64,000 nucleotides of DNA from DATJPY01 sp035506135. GTDB taxonomy: Bacteria; Myxococcota_A; UBA9160; PR03. Under the pieces are notes generated by a model. That model worked only from the letters and a program-made list of their open reading frames with translations, ran no database searches and was not told the origin of the DNA. This document shows positions 17,155 to 24,819 of this stretch, in pieces; the stretch's first letter is position 1, and each line of letters starts with the position of its first letter. A program made the position numbers and the translations under genes. The stretch is from the NCBI GenBank assembly GCA_035506135.1, contig DATJPY010000074.1, forward strand, positions 1 to 64,000. Reading direction: 5' to 3'.

Positions 17155-18821
17155 GGATGGGCTCCTGGGCTCTTCTGCCAGTAGTAGGTGACGTAGGCGC
17201 CCACGAGGTGACGGTCGTAGTCGAAGACCTTCACGTTGCTCGAGTTGCGCAGGTAGTCGTAGCGGAGCGTCACCGAGAAGTGCTCCGTGAGCTGCCGCTC
17301 GAGCCGCGTGTCGACTTCGACGTAGTTATCGGTCCGATCGCTGTTCTTGAGCGAGTACTCGATCCCGCGAATCACGTTGTCGGGATTCGGGTAGGACGAG
17401 GGGTTGTCGAACGGCCGGTAGGCGTAGCGGACCTCGGAGTCGAGCACGAGCTTCCAGGGGAGCTGCTGGCGGACGCCCGCGTGCACCCCGATGCCCCACT
17501 GATCCCACTCGCGGCCCTCCGAGTTGTAGTACTCGTAGAAGGGGCCGCCGCGCAGGATCGTGCTCCCGCCCCGCAGCGGCACGTTCTGATCCACCCCGGC
17601 CACGAATCCCCAGCCGTCGCGGTCGCGGTAGTGCGTCTGGTTGCCGAACCCGGGCGGGCCGCAGCGCTCCTCGTGGTCGGGGCAGGGCGTGCCCGGCACT
17701 CCGATGCCGTTCGGATCGCCCTCGTTCTTGCGGAAGTTGTTGTAGGCGAAGCCCGAGTAGACGCGCGTCACGCCCCACTCGCCGAAGTCGTAGAACCACT
17801 GGGGCGTGAGGGAGTAGGTGCGCACGTACTGGTCGTAGCCGAGCCAGCCGTTGCCGAAGCCGGCCTCGAGGCGCAGCAGCGAGCGCTCGGAGAGCTGCCG
17901 GTCCACCCAGGTGCCCACCCCCGGGTAGTCGAGGTCGAAGTCGTGGGCCTCGATGTACGACGAGCCGTAGTAGAAGGCGCGCGCGCCGATCGCCCAGCCG
18001 TCGCTGCGCCACAGCTCGCTGCCGACGTCCGCCGACCACACGCCGCCGACGGACGACTTCGAGTTGATCTCGTCGGGCGTCGCGAGCCCGGCGCCGAGGT
18101 AGGCGACGTTCGAGTTCCACTCGAGGCCCGCCTCGAGGCGCACCCAGGGGCCCATGGCCGCGACGCTCGGGCGCGTCTTCTCGAGCTCGCGCTTGGCCGC
18201 CTCGGCCCAGGGCGTTCCGGGGTTCTGGTCGATCACGCGCTGCAGTGCGGCGCGCGCCTGCGCCTCGTCGTTGGAGGCGCGCCACGCGAGACCCGCGTAG
18301 TACGACGCCGCCGGCTCGAGCGAGGTCGGCCGCGCGCGACCTGCGCGCTCCAGGGCCTGCGCGGCGCCGCGCGTGTCGCGTCCCTGCTGGAGCTGCACCA
18401 GCGCCTCGTAGAAGTCGAGCTCGGGGCTGCTCGTCCCGGCGGCGCGCGCGTCGGCGAACGACCGCTCGGCGCCCGCCAGGTCGTTCTGATGGAAGCGCGC
18501 GATGCCGAGCTCGAGGTCGACGTCGGGGAGCTTCGGGTCGAGCGAGCGCGCGCGCTCGAGCGACGCAACCGCCTGCGGATAGCGCTCGAGGCGGATCTGG
18601 CAGCGGCCGGCGAGCATCGACGCGCGCGCGTCGAGCGGCGCGCGCGTCGCCATCTCGTCGAGCACGCGCAGCGCCTCGTCGCAGTGGCCCATCGCGGCGA
18701 GCCGCTCGGCGCGCGCCCGCGCGAGGTCGTCGGCCGCCCGCGCGGGCGGCGCCGACGCGAGCGCACCGAGCGCGGCGGGAAGCAGGAGCGCGGCGAGACG
18801 AGCAGTGCGGGCTAATCGCAC
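17151..18821 (-). CDS. TPR-containing outer-membrane beta-barrel protein
   Basis: 556 residues from GTG 18821, chosen for the GAGGAAG site 5 bases upstream and a following signal peptide (LAALLLPAALGALASAPPARA). Residues about 30-220 are TPR-like helical repeats (CDEALRVLDEMATRAPLDAR, YPQAVASLERARSLDPKLPD, LAGAERSFADARAAG). The remainder is rich in alternating aromatic strands (WAIGARAFYYGSSYIEAHDF, VTLRYDYLRNSSNVKVFDYD) ending YVTYYWQ-KSPGAHP, typical of a C-terminal outer-membrane barrel. It overlaps the upstream PEP-CTERM gene by 10 bases and the FecR gene by 4. Plausibly an outer-membrane pore or anchor for the exported partner proteins. Confidence 0.83.
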   Translation of the reverse strand: MRLARTARLAALLLPAALGALASAPPARAADDLARARAERLAAMGHCDEALRVLDEMATRAPLDARASMLAGRCQIRLERYPQAVASLERARSLDPKLPDVDLELGIARFHQNDLAGAERSFADARAAGTSSPELDFYEALVQLQQGRDTRGAAQALERAGRARPTSLEPAASYYAGLAWRASNDEAQARAALQRVIDQNPGTPWAEAAKRELEKTRPSVAAMGPWVRLEAGLEWNSNVAYLGAGLATPDEINSKSSVGGVWSADVGSELWRSDGWAIGARAFYYGSSYIEAHDFDLDYPGVGTWVDRQLSERSLLRLEAGFGNGWLGYDQYVRTYSLTPQWFYDFGEWGVTRVYSGFAYNNFRKNEGDPNGIGVPGTPCPDHEERCGPPGFGNQTHYRDRDGWGFVAGVDQNVPLRGGSTILRGGPFYEYYNSEGREWDQWGIGVHAGVRQQLPWKLVLDSEVRYAYRPFDNPSSYPNPDNVIRGIEYSLKNSDRTDNYVEVDTRLERQLTEHFSVTLRYDYLRNSSNVKVFDYDRHLVGAYVTYYWQKSPGAHP

Positions 18822-19591
18822 CCGCGCTTCCTCGCCACGCGCACCAGGGCGACCAGGCCCGCTCCGAGCAGCACCATCGTGCCAGGCTCCGGCACGTAAT
18901 CTCCTCCCACGATGCCGGAGACACCGAGCGGAGGCATCGTGTACGCCCCGTTCATCACCGGCATGGATCCGGCCACGATGTAGCGCACTCGCACCTGGAC
19001 CGACTCCCCCGGGTCGAGCGTGCCGAGCGCGAGCGCTCCGTAGTAGCGCGTCACGCCGCTGCTCGTATAGCTCAGCACGGAGTAGAGGTCGTCGTCGAGC
19101 GCGACGTCGACCGCCGGATAGCCCGGCGCCGCGATCGTCTTGGTGAACAGCAGGAGCACGTCGTCGAGCGTCTCGTCCGTGGTGTTCTTCACCGTCCAGA
19201 GCGAGTCGGCCACGAACGGCACGGCGGTGGTGGGCGCCGTCGGCGTGCCGCCGTTGGTGAGGGGATTCTGGGAGTTGGCGGGGTCCTGCGGGTGCTGATA
19301 GACCGGCTGCTGCAGGGCCTGCGTGATGGAGAGGTCGTAGTTGCCGGCTCCCGCCGTGAGGAAGGAGACCGGCGCCGAGGCGGTGTAGTCGACCCCGTGG
19401 TCTCCGGGCCCCGTCAGACCGTAGACACCGAAGCCCTGGAAGTAGAGGGGATCGACCTGGAACGCGGGGCCCCCTGCCCCCCCGATGGTGATGGGCGTCG
19501 CACCCACCGGCGCAGCCGACACAGCGAGCAGCAGAAGCGCGGCAAGCACCGATCCGAACGGCGCGAGCCGAGACCCATCCTGGGCTCTCAT
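18812..19591 (-). CDS. PEP-CTERM sorting-domain protein
   Basis: 259 residues from ATG 19591, preferred over GTG 19609 because GGAGG lies 9 bases before it. After a signal peptide (FGSVLAALLLLAVSAAPVGA) the mature part is beta-rich and Thr/Ser/Gly-rich (YFQGFGVYGLTGPGDHGVDY, VRVRYIVAGSMPVM). The C-terminus is a textbook PEP-CTERM: YVPEPGTMVLLGAGLVALVR followed by ARKRGCD. Exosortase would cut or anchor it in the envelope (family knowledge); no exosortase gene is in the window. First gene of a three-gene operon with the TPR/barrel and FecR proteins. Confidence 0.9.
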   Translation of the reverse strand: MRAQDGSRLAPFGSVLAALLLLAVSAAPVGATPITIGGAGGPAFQVDPLYFQGFGVYGLTGPGDHGVDYTASAPVSFLTAGAGNYDLSITQALQQPVYQHPQDPANSQNPLTNGGTPTAPTTAVPFVADSLWTVKNTTDETLDDVLLLFTKTIAAPGYPAVDVALDDDLYSVLSYTSSGVTRYYGALALGTLDPGESVQVRVRYIVAGSMPVMNGAYTMPPLGVSGIVGGDYVPEPGTMVLLGAGLVALVRVARKRGCD

Positions 19592-19612
19592 CGAGATGAT
19601 CCTCCGCACGAA

Positions 19613-19632
19613 GCGCCACCGCCCGGTGGCGC
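19613..19632. other. Perfect 8-bp hairpin upstream of the PEP-CTERM operon
   Basis: GCGCCACC-GCCC-GGTGGCGC. On the minus strand it sits just before the ribosome-binding site of the PEP-CTERM gene. No U-tract follows. It could be a 5'-UTR element or a processing/termination structure for the upstream EamA gene. Confidence 0.5.
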
Positions 19633-19750
19633 CCTGCTGTCCGTGAAGTGACCGGATCGAGGCCCGCGTGTCAGCGCAACCCCGCGTGCGACAAGGACCG
19701 AAGGCCCGACGACGGTGGATCGCCCCCCGGCTCGCGGAGGGTCGGTCGGG

Positions 19751-20701
19751 TCAGCTGGCCGGCTCGGAGTCCGTGGCCGGGAGCGGCGCGTCGTGGTCGC
19801 CGAGCGGCAGGTCCGGCGCCGTCGAGTGGGGGGACGTCACGAAGGCGAGGACGCCCGCCGCAGTGAGAAGCAGGCCGAGCCACTGGCGGGGCTGCGCCAC
19901 CTCGCCGAGCAGGGCGAGGCTCGCGCCGAGCGAGAGCAGCGGCACGCTCGGCACCACGATCGCGGTCGAGCGCGCGAGGTCGAGTCGCTTGATCGTCTCG
20001 TACCAGAACAGCGTTCCGACGAACGAGAGCAGCGCCCCCTGCAGCACCAGGATCGGCGCGAGGCGCGCCAGCTCCGCCGGCGGCGGGAGACGACCGGCGC
20101 CGCCGCTCGCCGCCCACACGACCGCCAGGACCGCTCCGCCGAAGACGTAGCGCGCGCCGGTGAGCGCGCGCGCCGGGACGTCGGCGAGGCGGCGCAGCAC
20201 GATCAGGTGCGAGACCTGCCAGCCGAGCGGCGTCGCGAGCAGGAGGCCGACCCCGAGCCACCCCGAGAAGCCGCTCGGGTTCAGCGCCAGGGCGATCCCG
20301 GCGACGATCGCCGCCACGGCGCCGAGGCGACGCGGCGTCAGTGGGTGGCCGAGGAACAGGCGCGCCAGCAGGAGCGAGTAGACCGACTCGATCTGCACGC
20401 AGAGCACCGTCTCGATGGCCGAGGTCCGGCGCGCGCCGGCGAAGAAGAGCAGCGACGTGAGCGCGGTGCCGAGCGCGCCCACTGCGATGAGCCGGGGCAC
20501 GCGCCGGCGGTCGGTGAGCCAACCGAGCTCGCCGGTCGCGGCGAGGAGCAGCGCCGCGCAGGCGCCGGCGATCGCGCTCGTGGCGGTGGCGATGAAGAGC
20601 GGATCCGCACGCGCGGTCGTGAGCTTCGCGACGGCGGGGACGAAGGCGCCGTTCAGCGCGCACAGCGCCGCGAAGACGAGACCGACCCGCTCCTGGCGCA
20701 C
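19751..20701 (-). CDS. EamA/DMT-family transporter
   Basis: 316-residue membrane protein with about ten hydrophobic helices in two repeats of five, the EamA (drug/metabolite transporter) plan. Examples: VGLVFAALCALNGAFVPAVA, AIAGACAALLLAATGELGWL, ALLSFVGTLFWYETIKRLDL and QWLGLLLTAAGVLAFVTSP. The conserved acidic/Tyr segment near FWYETIKRL in the second repeat is typical. The start has a GGAGGAGGGG-rich upstream region. Divergent from exonuclease III, 41 bases apart. Likely an inner-membrane exporter of small metabolites; substrate unknown. Confidence 0.9.
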   Translation of the reverse strand: MRQERVGLVFAALCALNGAFVPAVAKLTTARADPLFIATATSAIAGACAALLLAATGELGWLTDRRRVPRLIAVGALGTALTSLLFFAGARRTSAIETVLCVQIESVYSLLLARLFLGHPLTPRRLGAVAAIVAGIALALNPSGFSGWLGVGLLLATPLGWQVSHLIVLRRLADVPARALTGARYVFGGAVLAVVWAASGGAGRLPPPAELARLAPILVLQGALLSFVGTLFWYETIKRLDLARSTAIVVPSVPLLSLGASLALLGEVAQPRQWLGLLLTAAGVLAFVTSPHSTAPDLPLGDHDAPLPATDSEPAS

Positions 20702-20729
20702 AGCCCCTCCTCCGCGAGGCGGCAGACGG

Positions 20730-20735
20730 TAGGAT
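20730..20735 (+). promoter_or_regulatory. -10 box TAGGAT, leaderless exonuclease III promoter
   Basis: GGTAGGAT with exactly 7 bases between the hexamer and GTG 20743, too close for a ribosome-binding site. This predicts a transcript beginning at or next to the start codon. No -35 match at 16-18 bases. Confidence 0.5.
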
Positions 20736-20742
20736 CTCCGTC

Positions 20743-21528
20743 GTGCGGATCGCCACCTGGAACATCAACGGGCTGCGCGCGCGGCAGGACCTGCTGCTGC
20801 ACTGGCTGCGCGAGCGCCGCCCCGACCTGGTCGGCCTGCAGGAGCTGAAGCTCGAGGACACGCTCTTCCCGAGCGCGGAGCTCGAGAGCGCCGGCTACCG
20901 CGCCGCCGTGCTCGGACAGCGGAGCTGGAACGGCGTCGCGATCCTGGCGCGCGAGCCGCTCGAGGTGACCGAGCGCGGGCTCCCCAACCAGCACGAGCAG
21001 GGGGCTCGCCTGCTGTCGGCGCGCTGCGCCGGCATCGAGTTCACCACGATCTACGTGCCGAACGGAAAGCACGTCGGGCACCCGGACTTCCCGCGCAAGC
21101 TCGCCTGGCTCGACTCGCTGGCCGTCCACCTGGCGAGCCGAGAGCCGAGGAGCGATCGCGCCGTCCTGTGCGGCGACTTCAACCTGTGCCCGGGCCCGCT
21201 CGACAGCTGGAACGAGGAGGGTCTCGCCGGCAGGATCTTCCACACCGACGAGGAGCGCACCCGCTTCCGCAAGCTGCTCGACGCCGGCTACGTCGACCTC
21301 TTCCGCGCGCACTTCCCCGATACGCAGGCGTTCTCGTGGTGGGACTATCGGGGCGGCGCCTTCCATCGCAAGCAGGGGCTTCGAATCGACCTGCTGCTCG
21401 CGAGCGGACCGCTCGCGACACGCGTCCGCGCGATCGAGATCGACCGCGCCTACCGCAAGAAGGTCGACGGCATGACGCCGTCGGACCACGCGCCGGTCAT
21501 CGCGGACCTGGATCTCGCGGCGCCGTGA
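20743..21528 (+). CDS. xth: Exodeoxyribonuclease III
   Basis: 261-residue AP endonuclease/exonuclease III of the EEP superfamily. Signatures are in order: RIATWNINGLRAR (N-terminal Asn), VGLQELKLED (metal Glu), SWNGVAILAREP, TTIYVPNGK, LCGDFNLCPGPLD (Asp-Asn), FSWWDYRGGAFHRKQGLRID and the terminal SDHAPVIADL (catalytic Asp-His). It repairs abasic sites in the cytoplasm. The start is GTG 20743, which gives the canonical N-terminus; no Shine-Dalgarno is present, but a -10-like TAGGAT lies 7 bases away. The last 32 bases overlap the convergent membrane protein gene. Confidence 0.96.
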   Translation: MRIATWNINGLRARQDLLLHWLRERRPDLVGLQELKLEDTLFPSAELESAGYRAAVLGQRSWNGVAILAREPLEVTERGLPNQHEQGARLLSARCAGIEFTTIYVPNGKHVGHPDFPRKLAWLDSLAVHLASREPRSDRAVLCGDFNLCPGPLDSWNEEGLAGRIFHTDEERTRFRKLLDAGYVDLFRAHFPDTQAFSWWDYRGGAFHRKQGLRIDLLLASGPLATRVRAIEIDRAYRKKVDGMTPSDHAPVIADLDLAAP

Positions 21529-22687
21529 GCGGAGCCTCGCCGCCCGCGCCGCGCGGCGGCCCCAGGTGCGGGTCGCGCCGGATGGCGGGGCCGCGCCAGA
21601 AGATCCTGCAGCGCGCCACCTCGAGGCCGCGCAGCTCGTCGACGCCGATCTCGCGCGTGTAGCACGAGCGCGGCACGACGAGGAAGACGCTCCCCACGGA
21701 CCAGAGCGCGCAGACGCCGAGCAGCCAGGGTGCGGCGCGCGGCCGCCCTGCGATCGCGAGGCCGCCGGCGACGGCGACCGGCACCCCCAGCATGGAGAGC
21801 CCGCGCAGGAGATCGAGCGCGGTTCGCGTCGGGAACGGCGCGAGCCAGAGCTCGTTCAGGTAGAGCACGGCGAGCGCGGCGCAGAGGATCGCCAGCGCGC
21901 GATCGCGCGCCCAGAGCGGGCGCGCGCCGAGCAGCGCGAGCGCGAGCATCGGCGGGCTCGCGAGGGGCGCGATCACGTCCGCGACCTCGGCGCTGCTCCA
22001 GCTCGCCGTCGGCCGCAGGTTCTGCGACAGCATGAGCGCGCCGTCCGGGCTGCATCCCGCAGCCAGGTGCGCGGCGAAGAGCGGCGCGAAGCCGAGCGAG
22101 CCGGCGGCGAGCGCCACGAGCGCGCGCCGATCGCGGGCCGCGATCGCCCAGACGCCGCCGGCGAAGCCGAGGAAGAGCGCCGCGAGCGTGTGCACCCAGA
22201 AGGTCGCCGCGAGCGCGAGCGCGGCGCCGACGTAGCGCCTCCGGATGAGGCGACCCATTGCGAAGAAGGCGATCCCGAAGCCGGCCGCCTCGACCTTCGG
22301 GATGCACCACGAAAGAGAGAAGGCGTACGGCCAGAGGGCGGCAAGCGCGGCGGAGGCAGCCGGCAGCGCGGCCGCGCGCTGGAAGGACCGGAATCCCGCG
22401 ATGTAGACCACCGCGGCCGCGAAGGCGAAGAGCTTCGTGTAGGCCGCCAGACCGACCGCGGGGGCCAGCAGGGCACCGAGCGCGTGGTAGACCGGCGGAT
22501 AGACCGAGCGGAGCGCCGGCTCGGTCGCGAAGAGCTCGATCAGGCGAAGGTGCAGGAACAGGTCGGCGCCGCCCCAGAGGCCGGGGCGCTGCACGAGGAG
22601 CCAGGCATGCAGGGCGAGCGCGAGCGCGGCGCAGGCCCAGAACCATCGGTCGCCCGGGTCGCGCGGGCGCGCCTCCGCCTGTTCCAC
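21497..22687 (-). CDS. Polytopic integral membrane protein, glycosyltransferase-C-like
   Basis: 396 residues, mostly hydrophobic, with roughly ten predicted helices (WFWACAALALALHAWLLVQR, TKLFAFAAAVVYIAGF, ATFWVHTLAALFLGFAGGVW). An early acidic luminal loop (PGLWGGADLFLHLRLIELFA) resembles the first loop of GT-C glycosyltransferases, though the catalytic Asp pair is not certain. The C-terminus is a short soluble tail ending RGAGGEAPLTAPRDPGPR. The start is GTG 22687 with GAGGAGCGCG before it. Divergent from the TetR/P450 operon; its upstream region contains the same palindrome. Function unassigned beyond membrane location. Confidence 0.7.
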   Translation of the reverse strand: MEQAEARPRDPGDRWFWACAALALALHAWLLVQRPGLWGGADLFLHLRLIELFATEPALRSVYPPVYHALGALLAPAVGLAAYTKLFAFAAAVVYIAGFRSFQRAAALPAASAALAALWPYAFSLSWCIPKVEAAGFGIAFFAMGRLIRRRYVGAALALAATFWVHTLAALFLGFAGGVWAIAARDRRALVALAAGSLGFAPLFAAHLAAGCSPDGALMLSQNLRPTASWSSAEVADVIAPLASPPMLALALLGARPLWARDRALAILCAALAVLYLNELWLAPFPTRTALDLLRGLSMLGVPVAVAGGLAIAGRPRAAPWLLGVCALWSVGSVFLVVPRSCYTREIGVDELRGLEVARCRIFWRGPAIRRDPHLGPPRGAGGEAPLTAPRDPGPR

Positions 22688-22800
22688 CGCGCTCCTCGCG
22701 ATTGCAGCCAGCCCCCGAGCGGCGCCGCAGCGTAGCCCGCGCGGGCCCGCCCGATCGAGCCGCGCGTGGCCCGCCCCCTCCCTAGTTGGCTGGCGTGGCA

Positions 22801-22824
22801 AATCTACCTGCGCGCAGGTAGATT
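22801..22824. promoter_or_regulatory. Perfect 24-bp palindromic operator overlapping the tetR -10 box
   Basis: Half-sites AATCTACCTGCG and CGCAGGTAGATT form a perfect palindrome. Its right arm contains GGTAGATT, whose TAGATT hexamer (22819-22824) is exactly 7 bases before ATG 22832. A TetR dimer bound here would cover the -10 box of its own operon. The minus strand carries the same hexamer facing the membrane protein gene. Confidence 0.8.
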
Positions 22825-22831
22825 GCGGCCG

Positions 22832-23548
22832 ATGGCGAGCCAGCCCTCCCCGGAGCGCCGCGCCGGACCCATGCGCGAGGGATCGCAGCGCTCCTCCGAG
22901 GGACGGCTCGGCCCCCGCGCCGAGCGCACCCGCGCCGCCATCCTGCGGGCGGCCGAGGCCCTCTTCGCCGAGGGCGGCTTCGCATCGACTCGCCTCGAAG
23001 ACGTCGCCAGCGCGGTCGGCATCCGCCGCGCCTCGCTCTTCTACTACTTCCGCGACAAGGTCGAGCTCTACGAGGCGGTGCTCGGCGACGTGCTCGGCGG
23101 TCTGCGCGAGCAGCTCGAGCCGGTGCTGCTCGGACCTGGCACGCTGGCGGAGCGCGCCGAGGCCGCCGTCTCCGCCTGGATCGACTTCATCTCGCTGCGC
23201 CCCGCGCTCGCGCGGCTCCTGCTGCGCGAGGTCGCCGACGGCAGCCCCACGCGCGAGCCGCCGCTGGCGCGGCAGATCCGGCCGTTCTTCGAGATGGTCG
23301 AGCGCGTCCTCGCGGCCAGCGCCGGCGATCCCCTGGTGCGCCGCGCACCGGTCGATCCGGTGAACCTCGCCAGCTCGATCGCCGGCTCGACGGTGTTCTT
23401 CGTCGCGGCGATGCCGACGCTGCTGCCCGGCCTGCACTTCGATCCGCTCGCGCCCGAGCGGCTCGAGGCCCACCGCCGCGAGATGCTCGGCATCACGCGC
23501 CGCCTGCTCGGATCGCGCGAGGCCGACAACGGGAGGGAGACGACATGA
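22832..23548 (+). CDS. TetR-family transcriptional regulator of the P450/fusion operon
   Basis: 238 residues from ATG 22832. The longer frame from 22766 is rejected because it would run through the palindromic operator. The N-terminal helix-turn-helix is AILRAAEALFAEGGFASTRL-EDVASAVGIRRASLFYYFRDK, a textbook TetR DNA-binding domain; the rest is the helical ligand domain (ALARLLLREVADGSP, SSIAGSTVFFVAAMPTLLPG). The stop overlaps the P450 ATG as ATGA. It is likely an autorepressor and controls the whole downstream operon, released by a hydrophobic ligand; ligand unknown. Confidence 0.92.
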   Translation: MASQPSPERRAGPMREGSQRSSEGRLGPRAERTRAAILRAAEALFAEGGFASTRLEDVASAVGIRRASLFYYFRDKVELYEAVLGDVLGGLREQLEPVLLGPGTLAERAEAAVSAWIDFISLRPALARLLLREVADGSPTREPPLARQIRPFFEMVERVLAASAGDPLVRRAPVDPVNLASSIAGSTVFFVAAMPTLLPGLHFDPLAPERLEAHRREMLGITRRLLGSREADNGRETT

Positions 23549-24819
23549 CCGAGTCCCACTTCGACACCATGCGTCGCGCTTACGCCGAGGCCGCGAAGGA
23601 GACCGATCCCTTCGAGAGGTTCAACCGCGCGCAGGGCATGGGGCAGGTGCGCGACCCGTACGCCGGGCTGGCGGCCATGCGCGAGGCCACCCCGGTGCAC
23701 AAGCTCGACCTGAAGGCGATCTTCGCGGGAGCGCGCCAGGCCGTCTCCGGGATGCCCGACACGATCTACACGGTGCTCAGCTACGACGGGGTCTGGGAGG
23801 TGCTGCGCGACGGCGCGAGATTCTCGTCCGCCGGCTACTCGCGCAGCATGGGGATCGTGATGGGACACACGATCCTCGAGATGGATGGCGAGGAGCACAT
23901 CCGCTACCGCGGGCTGATCTCGAAGGCGTTCACGCGCCGCGCGCTCGAGCGCTGGGAGCGCGATCTCGTTCGACCCGTCATCTCGGAGTACGTCGACCGC
24001 TTCGCCGAGCGCGGCAGCGCGGACCTGGTGCGCGAGCTGACGTTTCCGTTCCCGGTGCGCGTCATCGCGGGCATGATGGGCATCCCGAAGGACCAGCTCG
24101 AACGCTTCCATCGGCTCGCCATCGAGCTGATCAGCGTCGGCGTCGACTGGGAAGGCGGCTTGCGCGCCTCGCGCGAGCTCGGCGAGCTCTTCACCGAAGT
24201 GATCCGGGAGCGGCGCCGCAAGCCGGAGGAGGACCTGATCAGCGTGCTCGCGCACGCCGAGCTCAACGGCCTGCGCCTCAGCGACGACGAGATCCTCGCC
24301 TTCCTGCGGCTGCTCGCGCCTGCCGGCGCCGAGACCACGTATCGCTCCTCGAGCAACCTGCTCTTCGGGCTGCTCTCGAGCCCGGACCAGCTCGACGCGC
24401 TGCGCCACGATCCCGCGCTGATGGCCCAGGCGATCGAGGAGGGGCTGCGCTGGGAGCCGCCGCTGCTCAACATCATGCGCACCGCCACCGTGGACACGGA
24501 GCTCTGCGGGGTCCCGATCCCCGCCGGCTCGGCGGTGTCGGTCAACCTGGGCGCCGCGAACCGTGACCCCTCGCGCTGGCCGGAGCCCGACCGCTTCGAC
24601 CTGTTCCGCACGCCGAAGCCCCACATCGCGTTCGCGTTCGGGCAACACGTCTGTCTCGGCATGCACCTGGCGCGCATGGAGACGCGCGTGCTGCTCGAGA
24701 CGCTCTTCGAGCGGCTGCCGGGGATGCGGCTCGACCCGAAGGCCGAGGACGTGCACATCACCGGGATGATCTTCCGCTCGCCGCTCGCGCTGCCCGTGGT
24801 CTTCGAGGCGGCGCGATGA
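23545..24819 (+). CDS. Cytochrome P450
   Basis: 424-residue bacterial class I P450. The I-helix oxygen-binding motif is PAGAETTYRS (about residue 260), the K-helix ExxR is EEGLRW (about 301), and the heme loop FAFGQHVCLGMHLARME places the thiolate Cys at residue 370. The Phe-x3-Gln-His-x-Cys variant is intact. An N-terminal segment has no membrane anchor, so it is soluble and needs ferredoxin/reductase from elsewhere. ATGA overlaps on both sides link it to the TetR and the fusion gene. Family members hydroxylate steroids, fatty acids or terpenes; a Rieske oxygenase and SCP2 domain nearby favour a lipid-like substrate (inference). Confidence 0.95.
   Translation: MTESHFDTMRRAYAEAAKETDPFERFNRAQGMGQVRDPYAGLAAMREATPVHKLDLKAIFAGARQAVSGMPDTIYTVLSYDGVWEVLRDGARFSSAGYSRSMGIVMGHTILEMDGEEHIRYRGLISKAFTRRALERWERDLVRPVISEYVDRFAERGSADLVRELTFPFPVRVIAGMMGIPKDQLERFHRLAIELISVGVDWEGGLRASRELGELFTEVIRERRRKPEEDLISVLAHAELNGLRLSDDEILAFLRLLAPAGAETTYRSSSNLLFGLLSSPDQLDALRHDPALMAQAIEEGLRWEPPLLNIMRTATVDTELCGVPIPAGSAVSVNLGAANRDPSRWPEPDRFDLFRTPKPHIAFAFGQHVCLGMHLARMETRVLLETLFERLPGMRLDPKAEDVHITGMIFRSPLALPVVFEAAR

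Noticed and set aside
19676..19691. Sigma54-like promoter upstream of the PEP-CTERM operon (minus strand)
   Set aside because: The invariant GG is CG and the distance to GC is 11 rather than 10 bases; two key features fail.
22766..22831. Longer TetR start at 22766
   Set aside because: It would translate the palindromic operator and lacks a ribosome-binding site; ATG 22832 fits both the -10 spacing and TetR N-termini.
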